Assembly (NCBI RefSeq): GCF_900111325.1
Contig: NZ_FOGW01000016.1
Span: 1-58,960, forward strand
Direction: 5' to 3'
Origin: Lachnobacterium bovis
Lineage (GTDB): Bacteria; Bacillota; Clostridia; Lachnospirales; Lachnospiraceae
DNA: 58,960 nt
Position numbers and translations under genes: made by a program. The notes below the pieces were generated by a model. It worked only from the letters and a program-made list of their open reading frames with translations, ran no database searches and was not told the origin of the DNA. The first letter of the stretch is position 1. Each line of letters opens with the position of its first letter. This document shows, in pieces, positions 7,581 to 16,252 of the stretch.

Positions 7581-10500
7581 ATGAGCGATGTACGTCGTGT
7601 TTATGTAGAAAAGAAAGCTGATTTTGCAGTAAAGGCAAAAGAGTTGAAACATGAAATTAAACATTATTTAGGAATTAATTCAGTAGAATCTGTTAGAGTT
7701 TTGATAAGATATGATATTGAAAATATATCTGCGGAAACATATAAAAAGGCATTATATACAGTTTTTTCAGAAGCGCCAGTTGATATGGTATATGAAGAAA
7801 AAATTGAATTAGCAGAGGAAAGAGTATTTTCTGTTGAATTTTTACCAGGACAATTTGATCAGAGAGCTGATTCGGCAGAACAATGTGTTAAGTTATTAAA
7901 TGAGAATGAAGAACCTATTATTCGTTCCGCAACAACTTACGTCATCGCAGGTAATATTTCAAACGATGAATTTGAAGCAATAAAAAAACACTGCATTAAT
8001 CCAGTTGATTCTAGAGAAACATCTTTAGATAAACCAGAGACATTAATTCAAGATTTTAATGATCCAAAAGATGTAGTGATTTTTGATGGTTTTGTTGATA
8101 TGGAAGAAGAAAAACTAAATGAGTTGTACCAATCATTAAATCTAGCAATGACATTTAAAGATTTCTTACATATTCAAAATTATTTTAAAAACGAAGAAAA
8201 AAGAAATCCATCAATGACTGAAATCAGAGTATTAGATACTTATTGGTCTGATCATTGTAGACATACAACATTCTCTACAGAATTAAAAAATATTCAGTTT
8301 GATGAAGGTTTTTACAAAGATAGAATTGAAAAAAGTTATAACGATTATTTAGATTCTCACAAAGAATTATACAAAGGAAGAGATGACAAATTTGTTTGTT
8401 TAATGGATATTGCTTTATTAGCAATGAAGCGCCTCAAAAAAGAAGGAAAATTAAATGATCAAGAAGAAAGTGATGAAATTAATGCATGTTCAATTGTTGT
8501 TCCAGTTGAAGTAGATGGCAAGATTGAAGAATGGTTAGTTAACTTCAAAAATGAAACACATAATCATCCAACAGAAATTGAACCTTTTGGTGGCGCTGCA
8601 ACATGTTTAGGTGGAGCAATTAGGGATCCTTTATCAGGACGTACATATGTATATCAGGCAATGCGCGTAACAGGAGCAGCAGATCCAACAAAACCTGTTT
8701 CCGAGACATTAGACGGAAAATTACCACAGAAAAAAATCGTTAGAGAAGCAGCTCATGGATACAGTTCTTACGGTAACCAAATCGGTTTAGCAACTGGTTA
8801 TGTAAAAGAAGTATATCATCCAAATTATGTTGCAAAAAGAATGGAAATAGGCGCTGTTATGGGGGCAGCACCAAGAAGAGCTGTTCAGAGACTAAATTCA
8901 GATCCAGGTGATATTATTGTTTTATTAGGTGGTAGAACTGGACGTGATGGTATCGGTGGAGCTACTGGCTCATCAAAAGCCCATACTACTAAATCAACAT
9001 CAGTATGTGGAGCCGAAGTACAAAAAGGTAATGCACCAACTGAAAGAAAATTGCAGAGATTATTTAGAAGAGAAGAAGTAAGTCATATCATTAAAAAATG
9101 TAATGATTTTGGAGCAGGCGGGGTGTCTGTTGCAATTGGTGAATTAGCTGATGGATTAAGAATTTGTTTAGATAAAGTACCTAAAAAATATGCAGGATTA
9201 GATGGAACAGAAATTGCTATTTCGGAGTCTCAAGAAAGAATGGCAGTTGTTGTTGCAAAAGAAGATGTAGATCAGTTTTTACAGTATGCAAAAGAAGAAA
9301 ATCTTGAAGCAACAACAGTAGCAGTTGTTACAGAAGAAAAAAGATTAATCCTTGAGTGGAGAGGAAAAGAAATTGTTAATATTTCAAGAGCATTTTTAGA
9401 TACAAACGGTGCTCATCAAGAAACTGATGTTCAAGTAGAAATGCCAGATGAAAATTTAAATTATTTAGAAAAAATAAATTCTGAAAAAATAAATAACTCT
9501 CTTAAAGAGGGAGATTTGAAACAAGCTTGGATGGAAGAGCTATCAGATATTAACGTATGTTCTCAGAAAGGTTTAGTTGAAATGTTTGATGGTTCAATCG
9601 GAGCTGGAAGTGTTTTGATGCCTTATGGTGGAAAATATCAGTTAACTGAAACACAGAGCATGGTAGCTAAATTACCAGTTTTGAAAGGAAAATGCGATAC
9701 AGTTACAATGATGTCGTACGGATTTGATCCATATTTATCATCATGGAGTCCATATCATGGTGCAATTTATGCAGTATTAGAATCATTATCAAGAATTGTA
9801 GCAGTTGGTGGAGATTATAAAAAAGTAAGATTTACTTTCCAAGAATATTTTAGAAGAATGTCTAGTAATCCAAAAAGATGGAGTCAGCCACTTGCTGCAT
9901 TACTTGGAGCATATGATGCACAGATTGGTTTTGGTTTACCATCAATTGGTGGAAAAGATTCTATGTCAGGAACATTTAATGATATAGATGTACCTCCAAC
10001 ATTAGTTTCATTTGCAGTTGATGTAGCACATGAAAAAGATGTAGTTTCGCCAGAACTTAAAAAAGAAGATAATAAGTTAGTATTATTTACAATTGAAAAA
10101 GATGAGTATAGCTTACCAAAATATGAACAAGTTAAACAGATGTATGAATTAGTTCATTCACTTGTTGAAAAAGGATTAATTGAATCATCATATGCGTTAG
10201 ATGGAAAAGGTTTAGCTGCAGCTGTATCAAAAATGGGATTTGGTAATAAATTAGGTGTTACAATTTCAAATGATGTAACTGAAAAAGAATTATTTGCACC
10301 AGGCTTTGGTAATTTGGTGTGTGAAATTGATGCAACTAAAGTGGATGAAGTTTTTGCAGTTTTTAAAGAAGCTGAATTAGAAGAATATGTAAAAGAAGTA
10401 GGTCATGTAAATGAAATGCAGGCATTTGTATATGGAAACATGATTTTACCAATTGAAGAGGCATTAAATGGTTGGAAAGAACCATTAGAAAAAGTTTTTG

Positions 10501-11384
10501 CTACTAAAACAACTGATGACACAACAAAAGTTGAAGAAAAATTATACGATGCAAAAAATATATATGTATGCAAAAATAAGGTTGCTAGACCTAAGGTATT
10601 TATTCCAGTTTTCCCAGGAACAAACTGTGAATATGATAGTGCTAGAGCTTTTGAAAATGCAGGCGCAGATACAATTGTTAAAGTATTCAAAAACTTAACT
10701 GCTGAAGATATACGAGATTCAGTTGATGAATTTGTAAAGGCTATTAATCAATCACAAATTATTATGTTCCCAGGTGGTTTTTCAGCAGGTGATGAACCAG
10801 AAGGATCAGCTAAGTTTTTTGCAACTGCCTTTAGAAATGCAAAAATGACAGAGGCTGTAAATGATTTGATAACTAATAGAGATGGTTTAGCATTAGGTAT
10901 TTGTAACGGCTTCCAAGCATTAATTAAGTTAGGATTAGTACCAAACGGTGAGATTTCTCAGCAAAAATCTGATGCCCCAACTTTAACTTATAATACAATA
11001 AATCGTCACATTAGCAAGATGGTATACACAAAAGTTGTTTCAAATAAATCACCATGGCTTGCAGGTGCAAAATTAGGTGGCGTTTATACAAACCCAGCTT
11101 CTCATGGGGAGGGAAGATTTGTAGCTCCTAAAGAATGGCTAGAAAAATTACAGGCTAATGGACAGATTGCTACACAGTATGTAAATGATAAAGGTGAAAT
11201 AACTATGGACGAAGAATGGAACGTTAATGGTTCTTACCTTGCTATTGAAGGCATCACAAGTCCAGATGGTAGAATTCTTGGTAAAATGGCTCATTCAGAA
11301 AGAAGAGGAGATAGTGTTGCTATTAATATTTATGGTGAACAAGATCTTAAAATCTTTGAGTCAGGTGTTAAATATTTTAAATAG
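7581..11384 (+). CDS. purL: phosphoribosylformylglycinamidine synthase (FGAM synthase), single chain
   Basis: 1267 residues, the large single-chain PurL rather than the PurS/PurQ/PurL split form. It has an N-terminal PurS-like region (~1-150), a linker plus two AIR-synthase-type ATP-binding repeats (~200-960, with ETHNHPTEIEPFGGAATCLG and GGKDSMSGTF), and a C-terminal glutamine amidotransferase (~1000-1267) with the nucleophile in GICNGFQ at about Cys1108. It converts FGAR, glutamine and ATP to FGAM, step four of purine synthesis. CGGAGGTAAG precedes the ATG. It stands alone, away from purCFB, with a divergent LysR gene upstream and a strong terminator downstream. Confidence 0.97.
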   Translation: MSDVRRVYVEKKADFAVKAKELKHEIKHYLGINSVESVRVLIRYDIENISAETYKKALYTVFSEAPVDMVYEEKIELAEERVFSVEFLPGQFDQRADSAEQCVKLLNENEEPIIRSATTYVIAGNISNDEFEAIKKHCINPVDSRETSLDKPETLIQDFNDPKDVVIFDGFVDMEEEKLNELYQSLNLAMTFKDFLHIQNYFKNEEKRNPSMTEIRVLDTYWSDHCRHTTFSTELKNIQFDEGFYKDRIEKSYNDYLDSHKELYKGRDDKFVCLMDIALLAMKRLKKEGKLNDQEESDEINACSIVVPVEVDGKIEEWLVNFKNETHNHPTEIEPFGGAATCLGGAIRDPLSGRTYVYQAMRVTGAADPTKPVSETLDGKLPQKKIVREAAHGYSSYGNQIGLATGYVKEVYHPNYVAKRMEIGAVMGAAPRRAVQRLNSDPGDIIVLLGGRTGRDGIGGATGSSKAHTTKSTSVCGAEVQKGNAPTERKLQRLFRREEVSHIIKKCNDFGAGGVSVAIGELADGLRICLDKVPKKYAGLDGTEIAISESQERMAVVVAKEDVDQFLQYAKEENLEATTVAVVTEEKRLILEWRGKEIVNISRAFLDTNGAHQETDVQVEMPDENLNYLEKINSEKINNSLKEGDLKQAWMEELSDINVCSQKGLVEMFDGSIGAGSVLMPYGGKYQLTETQSMVAKLPVLKGKCDTVTMMSYGFDPYLSSWSPYHGAIYAVLESLSRIVAVGGDYKKVRFTFQEYFRRMSSNPKRWSQPLAALLGAYDAQIGFGLPSIGGKDSMSGTFNDIDVPPTLVSFAVDVAHEKDVVSPELKKEDNKLVLFTIEKDEYSLPKYEQVKQMYELVHSLVEKGLIESSYALDGKGLAAAVSKMGFGNKLGVTISNDVTEKELFAPGFGNLVCEIDATKVDEVFAVFKEAELEEYVKEVGHVNEMQAFVYGNMILPIEEALNGWKEPLEKVFATKTTDDTTKVEEKLYDAKNIYVCKNKVARPKVFIPVFPGTNCEYDSARAFENAGADTIVKVFKNLTAEDIRDSVDEFVKAINQSQIIMFPGGFSAGDEPEGSAKFFATAFRNAKMTEAVNDLITNRDGLALGICNGFQALIKLGLVPNGEISQQKSDAPTLTYNTINRHISKMVYTKVVSNKSPWLAGAKLGGVYTNPASHGEGRFVAPKEWLEKLQANGQIATQYVNDKGEITMDEEWNVNGSYLAIEGITSPDGRILGKMAHSERRGDSVAINIYGEQDLKIFESGVKYFK

Positions 11385-11418
11385 TATAAGATTTAGTTAT
11401 GGTAATGTACTTTTTTAG

Positions 11419-11549
11419 GCAACTCATAAAAAATAAAAGCTGGTATGAAAAACGCAAATAAATATCAATTATAAATTTACTTAACAAATATGAGTTGCAA
11501 TATAGTTAAGAGGCAATCCGCATAGTTATAAGTGGATTGCCTCTTTTTT
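11419..11549 (+). terminator. terminator after purL, preceded by a long-range inverted repeat
   Basis: A 12-bp perfect stem AAGAGGCAATCC (11508-11519) / GGATTGCCTCTT (11534-11545) is followed by T's and flanked by A's, so it can serve both purL and the convergent PHP gene. Upstream, GCAACTCATA (11419-11428) is inverted as TATGAGTTGC (11489-11498) 60 bases later; the two arms could form a larger folded 3' region. Confidence 0.88.
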
Positions 11550-11582
11550 AATAACTTTTTTGGAAAAATAATATAAATTAAA

Positions 11583-12383
11583 TTATATTTTTTTAAAAAT
11601 TGGTTTTCTATTTTTGAAAATGGTGAAATAAGAAAAACCAGCATCGTGTAAAATGTTTGCTACTTTATTAAAGTCATATGCAATATGTTCACATTTGTGA
11701 GCATCAGATCCGATAGTAATTATTTCTCCACCTAGTTCACGATATCTTTTTATTATATCTTCACAAGGGTTTGGGTGGCCAAGTCCGTATTTAAAACCGC
11801 CAGTGTTTAGCTCAATACCTTTTCCAGAAAAAATAAGTTTCTTTAAAATTTCATCAATTATATCAGAATATTTAGCATAGGAATAGTATTTGTTAGTGTT
11901 AGGACCGTAGCGAACTACATAATCAATATGGCCATAAACATCAAAATTATCATAGAAATTTAAGTTTTCAAGTATCGACTCAAAGTATTCAAGGTATGCA
12001 TTATCTTCGGTCTTATTTTCGAAAAAAGCAGGAAAATAAGGATCATATCCATGAACGACGTGACTTGAACCTATTACAAAGTCAAAAGGGTAGGAATTTA
12101 TAAAATTTTCGTTTTTATCGGCAATTTGAGGTTGTAAACCAATTTCTATTCCAAAAGATAAATCGATAGAAGAGGCATATTTTTGCTGAAAAGATAAAAA
12201 TTTTTGGTAATAAGAATCTGCATCTAATAAGAAAAGCGATGGTTCATCAGGATAATCAAAATCAAGATGTTCTGTGAAACAAATGCCATCTAATTTAAGA
12301 GCTATGGATTTTTTTATAATTTGTTCCATTGGAGTTTCGCTATCTCCAGAAAAAGAAGAGTGTATATGAGTATCAAATAACAT
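11583..12383 (-). CDS. PHP-domain phosphoesterase, histidinol-phosphatase (HisK) type
   Basis: 266 residues of a PHP-fold metal enzyme. Metal-ligand motifs run in the expected order: DTHIHSSFSGD (N-terminus), CFTEHLDFD, GIEIGLQP, GSSHVVHGYD, YGHIDYVVRY, and GSDAHKCEHI near the C-terminus. The HisK-type enzymes of Firmicutes remove phosphate from histidinol phosphate in histidine synthesis, but PHP proteins have other substrates, and no his genes are nearby. The start is placed at 12383, not at the ATG six bases earlier, because AGGAGG abuts that first ATG and is properly spaced (6 bases) only for the second. Confidence 0.8.
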   Translation of the reverse strand: MLFDTHIHSSFSGDSETPMEQIIKKSIALKLDGICFTEHLDFDYPDEPSLFLLDADSYYQKFLSFQQKYASSIDLSFGIEIGLQPQIADKNENFINSYPFDFVIGSSHVVHGYDPYFPAFFENKTEDNAYLEYFESILENLNFYDNFDVYGHIDYVVRYGPNTNKYYSYAKYSDIIDEILKKLIFSGKGIELNTGGFKYGLGHPNPCEDIIKRYRELGGEIITIGSDAHKCEHIAYDFNKVANILHDAGFSYFTIFKNRKPIFKKI

Positions 12384-12692
12384 TTTCATCCTCCTATATA
12401 ATTTTTAAATATATATTAAGTTGTTTTGTCGAAAAATCTAGTTGTTAGACGGAAAAATCGAACAAAACTACATAACGTGTTACATAGATATTTTAAATTA
12501 CAAAAAAGAAAAAAGGAAGATTATTTTGTAATATAACTGAAAAAGTAAAAAATTATTAAGTAAAAAGAAATAATTCGCTTTTATAATAAAGTATTATTTA
12601 TAAAAAATAATAAAAATTTTGTGAAAATTGCCCTAAAATGAACTCTGATAAAAACTTCTAGTGAAAAAATTAACAAAGACAAAAGAAAGCAC

Positions 12693-12748
12693 TTGAAATT
12701 TTTAAAAAAATTATGTAAAATATAAAAAGCGTGGGAACAATATTCCCA
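12693..12748 (+). promoter_or_regulatory. gap promoter and 5' UTR hairpin
   Basis: TTGAAA (12693-12698), 17-base spacer, TAAAAT (12716-12721). The transcript start would be followed at once by the small hairpin GGGAA (12733-12737) / TTCCC (12743-12747), which could protect the 5' end of a highly expressed mRNA. The rest of the 400-base gap from 12384 to 12692 is very AT-rich and shows no gene or clear structure apart from the likely PHP-gene promoter region. Confidence 0.6.
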
Positions 12749-12783
12749 ATAATTTTATTTATAATTCTAGGAGGAATTAAATC

Positions 12784-13803
12784 ATGGCAGTAAGAGTAGC
12801 AATTAATGGATTTGGCCGTATCGGTCGTCTTGCATTCAGACAAATGTTCCAGGCAGAGGGATTCGAAATCGTTGCAATCAACGATTTAACAAGCCCAGAA
12901 ATGCTTGCATATTTATTAAAATATGATTCTTCACAGGGACGTTATGCAAAAGCAGAAACAGTAACAAGTTCTGATCATTCAATCACAGTTGATGGACAGG
13001 AAATCGAAATTTACAAAGAAGCAGATGCTCACAACCTTCCTTGGGGAGACCTTGACATCGACGTAGTTCTTGAGTGTACAGGTTTCTATACATCAAAAGC
13101 TAAAGCACAGGCTCACATCGATGCAGGTGCTAAGAAAGTAGTTATCTCAGCTCCAGCTGGTAACGACCTTCCAACAATCGTTTACAACACAAACCACGAA
13201 ACATTAACAGCAGATGATAACATCATCTCAGCTGCTTCATGTACAACAAACTGCTTAGCTCCAATGGCTAAAGCATTAAACGAATTAGCAGAAATCAAAT
13301 CTGGTATCATGGTAACTATCCATGCTTACACAGGTGATCAGATGATCCTTGACGGACCACAGAGAAAAGGTAACTTCCGTCGTAGCCGTGCAGGTGCTGA
13401 AAACATCGTACCTAACTCAACAGGTGCTGCTAAAGCAATCGGTCTTGTAGTTCCAGAATTAAACGGAAAATTAATCGGATCTGCTCAGCGTGTACCAGTT
13501 CCAACAGGTTCTACAACAATCTTAACAGCTGTTGTTAAAGGTAACGTAACAGTTGATGAAATCAACGCTAAGATGAAAGCATCTACAACAGAATCATTCG
13601 GATACAATGAAGATCAAATCGTATCAAGAGATATCGTTGGTATGACATATGGTTCATTATTCGATGCTACACAGACAATGTGTGTACCAACAGAAGATGG
13701 AAACACAGAAGTACAGGTTGTTTCATGGTATGATAATGAGAACTCATTCACATCTAACATGTGCAGAACAATCAAATACTTTGCTAAATTCTTAAACAAA
13801 TAA
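12784..13803 (+). CDS. gap: glyceraldehyde-3-phosphate dehydrogenase, type I
   Basis: 339 residues: the N-terminal Rossmann NAD-binding domain (INGFGRIGR) and catalytic domain with the SCTTNC motif, catalytic Cys at residue 153. It oxidises glyceraldehyde-3-phosphate with NAD and phosphate to 1,3-bisphosphoglycerate. AGGAGG precedes the ATG. The next genes are pgk and tpiA. Codons here are rich in C-ending forms (AAC, ATC, GAC) compared with neighbours, the usual mark of very high expression. A terminator lies between gap and pgk, so gap can be expressed above the rest. Confidence 0.97.
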   Translation: MAVRVAINGFGRIGRLAFRQMFQAEGFEIVAINDLTSPEMLAYLLKYDSSQGRYAKAETVTSSDHSITVDGQEIEIYKEADAHNLPWGDLDIDVVLECTGFYTSKAKAQAHIDAGAKKVVISAPAGNDLPTIVYNTNHETLTADDNIISAASCTTNCLAPMAKALNELAEIKSGIMVTIHAYTGDQMILDGPQRKGNFRRSRAGAENIVPNSTGAAKAIGLVVPELNGKLIGSAQRVPVPTGSTTILTAVVKGNVTVDEINAKMKASTTESFGYNEDQIVSRDIVGMTYGSLFDATQTMCVPTEDGNTEVQVVSWYDNENSFTSNMCRTIKYFAKFLNK

Positions 13804-13848
13804 TTTAATATAGTTAAGAATTATTAGTAAAAAATAGACCTTAATGGG

Positions 13849-13878
13849 GGTCCAGCTCTATTGGGCTGGACCTTTTTT
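13849..13878 (+). terminator. terminator between gap and pgk
   Basis: An 8-bp GC-rich stem GGTCCAGC (13849-13856) / GCTGGACC (13865-13872) is followed by six T's. It is placed in the 119-base gap between gap and pgk. Read-through would give a gap-pgk-tpi transcript; termination would leave a separate abundant gap mRNA. Confidence 0.9.
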
Positions 13879-13922
13879 AATAGTAAAATAAAAATTTGTT
13901 AATATTCAATGGAGGAATAGAC

Positions 13923-15143
13923 ATGGGATTAAATAAAAAATCTGTTGATGATATCAATGTAAGCGGACAAAGAGTCCTTTGCAGATGCGATTTCAACGTA
14001 CCACTTAAAGATGGTAAAATTACAGACGAGAACAGACTTGTTGCAGCTTTACCAACAATTAAAAAATTAATTGCTGATGGCGGAAGAGTAATTCTTTGCT
14101 CACACCTTGGTAAACCAAAGGGTGAACCAAAACCAGAATTATCTTTAGCTCCAGTAGCTGTACGTTTATCTGAATTATTAGGACAGGAAGTTAAATTCGC
14201 TGCTGATGATGAAGTAGTAGGCGCAAATGCTAGAGCTGCAGTAGAAGCAATGAAAGATGGAGAAGTTGTACTTCTTCAGAATACTCGTTATAGAGCAGAA
14301 GAAACAAAAAATGGCGAAGCATTATCAAAAGAGTTAGCTTCTCTTGCTGATGTATTCGTAAACGATGCATTTGGTACAGCACACAGAGCTCACTGCTCAA
14401 ACGTTGGTGTTGCTGAGTGCTTAAAAGCTGAAGGTAAACCAGCTGTAGTTGGTTATTTAATGCAGAAAGAAATCGATTTCCTTGGAAAAGCTGTTGAGAA
14501 TCCAGTACGTCCATTCGTAGCTATTCTTGGTGGTGCTAAAGTTGCTGATAAATTAAACGTTATCAACAATCTTCTTGAGAAATGTGATACACTTATCATC
14601 GGTGGTGGTATGGCTTACACATTCCTTAAAGCTCAAGGTTTCGAAATTGGAACATCTCTTTGTGATGATTCTAAACTTGATTACTGTAAAGAAATGCTTG
14701 CAAAAGCTGAAAAACTTGGAAAGAAAATCTTACTTCCAGTTGATTCTGTAACAGTTAAATCATTCCCTAACCCAATTGATGCTGAAGTAGATAGCGAAGT
14801 TCATGCTAACGAAGATATGCCAAGCGATCAATTAGCTGGTGATATCGGACCAAAAACAGCTGAATTATATGCTAACGAAGTTAAAGCAGCTAAAACAGTT
14901 GTATGGAATGGACCAATGGGTGTATTCGAGAACCCAACACTTTCAAAAGGTACTTTAAAAGTTGCTGAAGTATTAGCAGACGCTGATGCTACAACAATCA
15001 TCGGTGGTGGTGATTCAGCAGCAGCTGTTAACCAGATGGGATTTGGACCAAAGATGAGCCACATCTCTACAGGTGGTGGAGCTTCATTAGAGTTCTTAGA
15101 GGGTAAAGCACTTCCAGGTGTTGTTGCAGCAGACGAGAAATAA
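13923..15143 (+). CDS. pgk: phosphoglycerate kinase
   Basis: 406 residues with the two-lobed PGK fold: N-terminal RVLCRCDFNVPL, GKPKGEPKPELSLAPVA for 3-phosphoglycerate binding, and a C-terminal ATP lobe (VWNGPMGVFE, GGGDSAAAV). It transfers phosphate from 1,3-bisphosphoglycerate to ADP. The start is at 13923 because GGAGG sits about 8 bases upstream; a longer reading from 13896 would put the ribosome site inside the gene. It is followed 42 bases later by tpiA, with no terminator between. Confidence 0.96.
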   Translation: MGLNKKSVDDINVSGQRVLCRCDFNVPLKDGKITDENRLVAALPTIKKLIADGGRVILCSHLGKPKGEPKPELSLAPVAVRLSELLGQEVKFAADDEVVGANARAAVEAMKDGEVVLLQNTRYRAEETKNGEALSKELASLADVFVNDAFGTAHRAHCSNVGVAECLKAEGKPAVVGYLMQKEIDFLGKAVENPVRPFVAILGGAKVADKLNVINNLLEKCDTLIIGGGMAYTFLKAQGFEIGTSLCDDSKLDYCKEMLAKAEKLGKKILLPVDSVTVKSFPNPIDAEVDSEVHANEDMPSDQLAGDIGPKTAELYANEVKAAKTVVWNGPMGVFENPTLSKGTLKVAEVLADADATTIIGGGDSAAAVNQMGFGPKMSHISTGGGASLEFLEGKALPGVVAADEK

Positions 15144-15185
15144 TTTTTATTAAAATATAAAGACCTTTAAAAGGAGATAGTAATT

Positions 15186-15935
15186 ATGGCAAGAAGAAAA
15201 ATCGTAGCCGGAAACTGGAAAATGAACATGACTCCAAGCCAGGCTGTTAAATTAGTAGAAGAATTAAAACCATTAGTTGCATCTGATGATGTTGATGTAG
15301 TATATTGTGTACCAGCAATTGATATCGTACCAGTTGTAGAAGCTGTTAAAGGTACAAACGTAGAAGTTGGTGCTGAAAACATGTACTTCGAAGAGAGCGG
15401 TGCTTACACAGGTGAAATTTCAGCTCAGATGTTAGTTGATGCTGGTGTTAAATATGTAATCATCGGACACTCTGAAAGAAGAGATTACTTCAAAGAAGAC
15501 GATGTATTATTAAATAAAAAAGTTAAAAAAGCTTTAGAAGCTGGTTTAACTCCAATTCTTTGCTGTGGTGAATCATTAGAGCAGAGAGAATCTGGTGTTA
15601 CATTAGATTGGATCCGTTTACAGATCAAATCTGACTTAGAAGGTGTAACAGCTGATCAAGTTAAAAATATCGTAATCGCTTACGAACCAATTTGGGCTAT
15701 CGGAACTGGTAAAACAGCTACATCTGATCAGGCTCAAGAAGTTTGTGGAGCTATTCGTGAGTGCATTAAAGAAATGTATGATGAAGCTACAGCTGAAGCA
15801 GTACGTATTCAGTACGGTGGATCTGTAAACGCTGGAAATGCAGCTGAAATCTTTGCTAAACCTGACATCGACGGTGGTCTTGTAGGTGGAGCTTCTTTAA
15901 AAGCTGATTTCGGTAAAGTAGTTAACTACAAATAA
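15186..15935 (+). CDS. tpiA: triosephosphate isomerase
   Basis: 249 residues, full TIM barrel. Catalytic residues are in place: Lys in NWKMN at the N-terminus, His95 in IGHSERR, Glu167 in YEPIWAIGTG, and the phosphate-binding YGGSV near the C-terminus. It interconverts dihydroxyacetone phosphate and glyceraldehyde-3-phosphate. AAAGGAGA precedes the ATG. It shares a transcript with pgk and is closed by a terminator; gpmI downstream has its own promoter. Confidence 0.97.
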   Translation: MARRKIVAGNWKMNMTPSQAVKLVEELKPLVASDDVDVVYCVPAIDIVPVVEAVKGTNVEVGAENMYFEESGAYTGEISAQMLVDAGVKYVIIGHSERRDYFKEDDVLLNKKVKKALEAGLTPILCCGESLEQRESGVTLDWIRLQIKSDLEGVTADQVKNIVIAYEPIWAIGTGKTATSDQAQEVCGAIRECIKEMYDEATAEAVRIQYGGSVNAGNAAEIFAKPDIDGGLVGGASLKADFGKVVNYK

Positions 15936-15986
15936 TTTAATAAATTAAAATGGTAACAATTGCGTTTTACGCATAAAAACCATGCA

Positions 15987-16032
15987 AGCGGGTTTCATTT
16001 TGTTTCTTTTAACGATGGAATCCGCTCTTTTT
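15987..16032 (+). terminator. terminator after tpiA
   Basis: A 12-bp stem at 15987-15998/16015-16026 (AGCGGGTTTCAT with ATGGAATCCGCT, with G-U pairs) is followed by a T run. It closes the pgk-tpiA unit. Confidence 0.82.
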
Positions 16033-16158
16033 ATGAAAGAGAAAATTATATAGTGAATCATATTAGATCTTACTATATTTTTATATAAATAAATTACAAT
16101 ATGTTAGGATTTTATAAAAAATTCATACTAAATTAATTATGTTTGTTAAAATATTCAC

Positions 16159-16186
16159 TTGAAAACATTTTAAAATAATGTATTAT
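16159..16186 (+). promoter_or_regulatory. gpmI promoter
   Basis: TTGAAA (16159-16164), 16-base spacer, TATTAT (16181-16186), 66 bases before the gpmI start. The region between the tpiA terminator and this promoter shows no other feature. Confidence 0.55.
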
Positions 16187-16252
16187 ATTAGTAGTGTGAT
16201 ATTATAATGTTTTCACATGCATAGTTTATATGTAAAGAGAGGAAAAGTATAT

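Noticed and set aside
10403..10698. Short frames on both strands within purL
   Set aside because: They overlap the intact PurL coding sequence, lack ribosome sites and show no domain.
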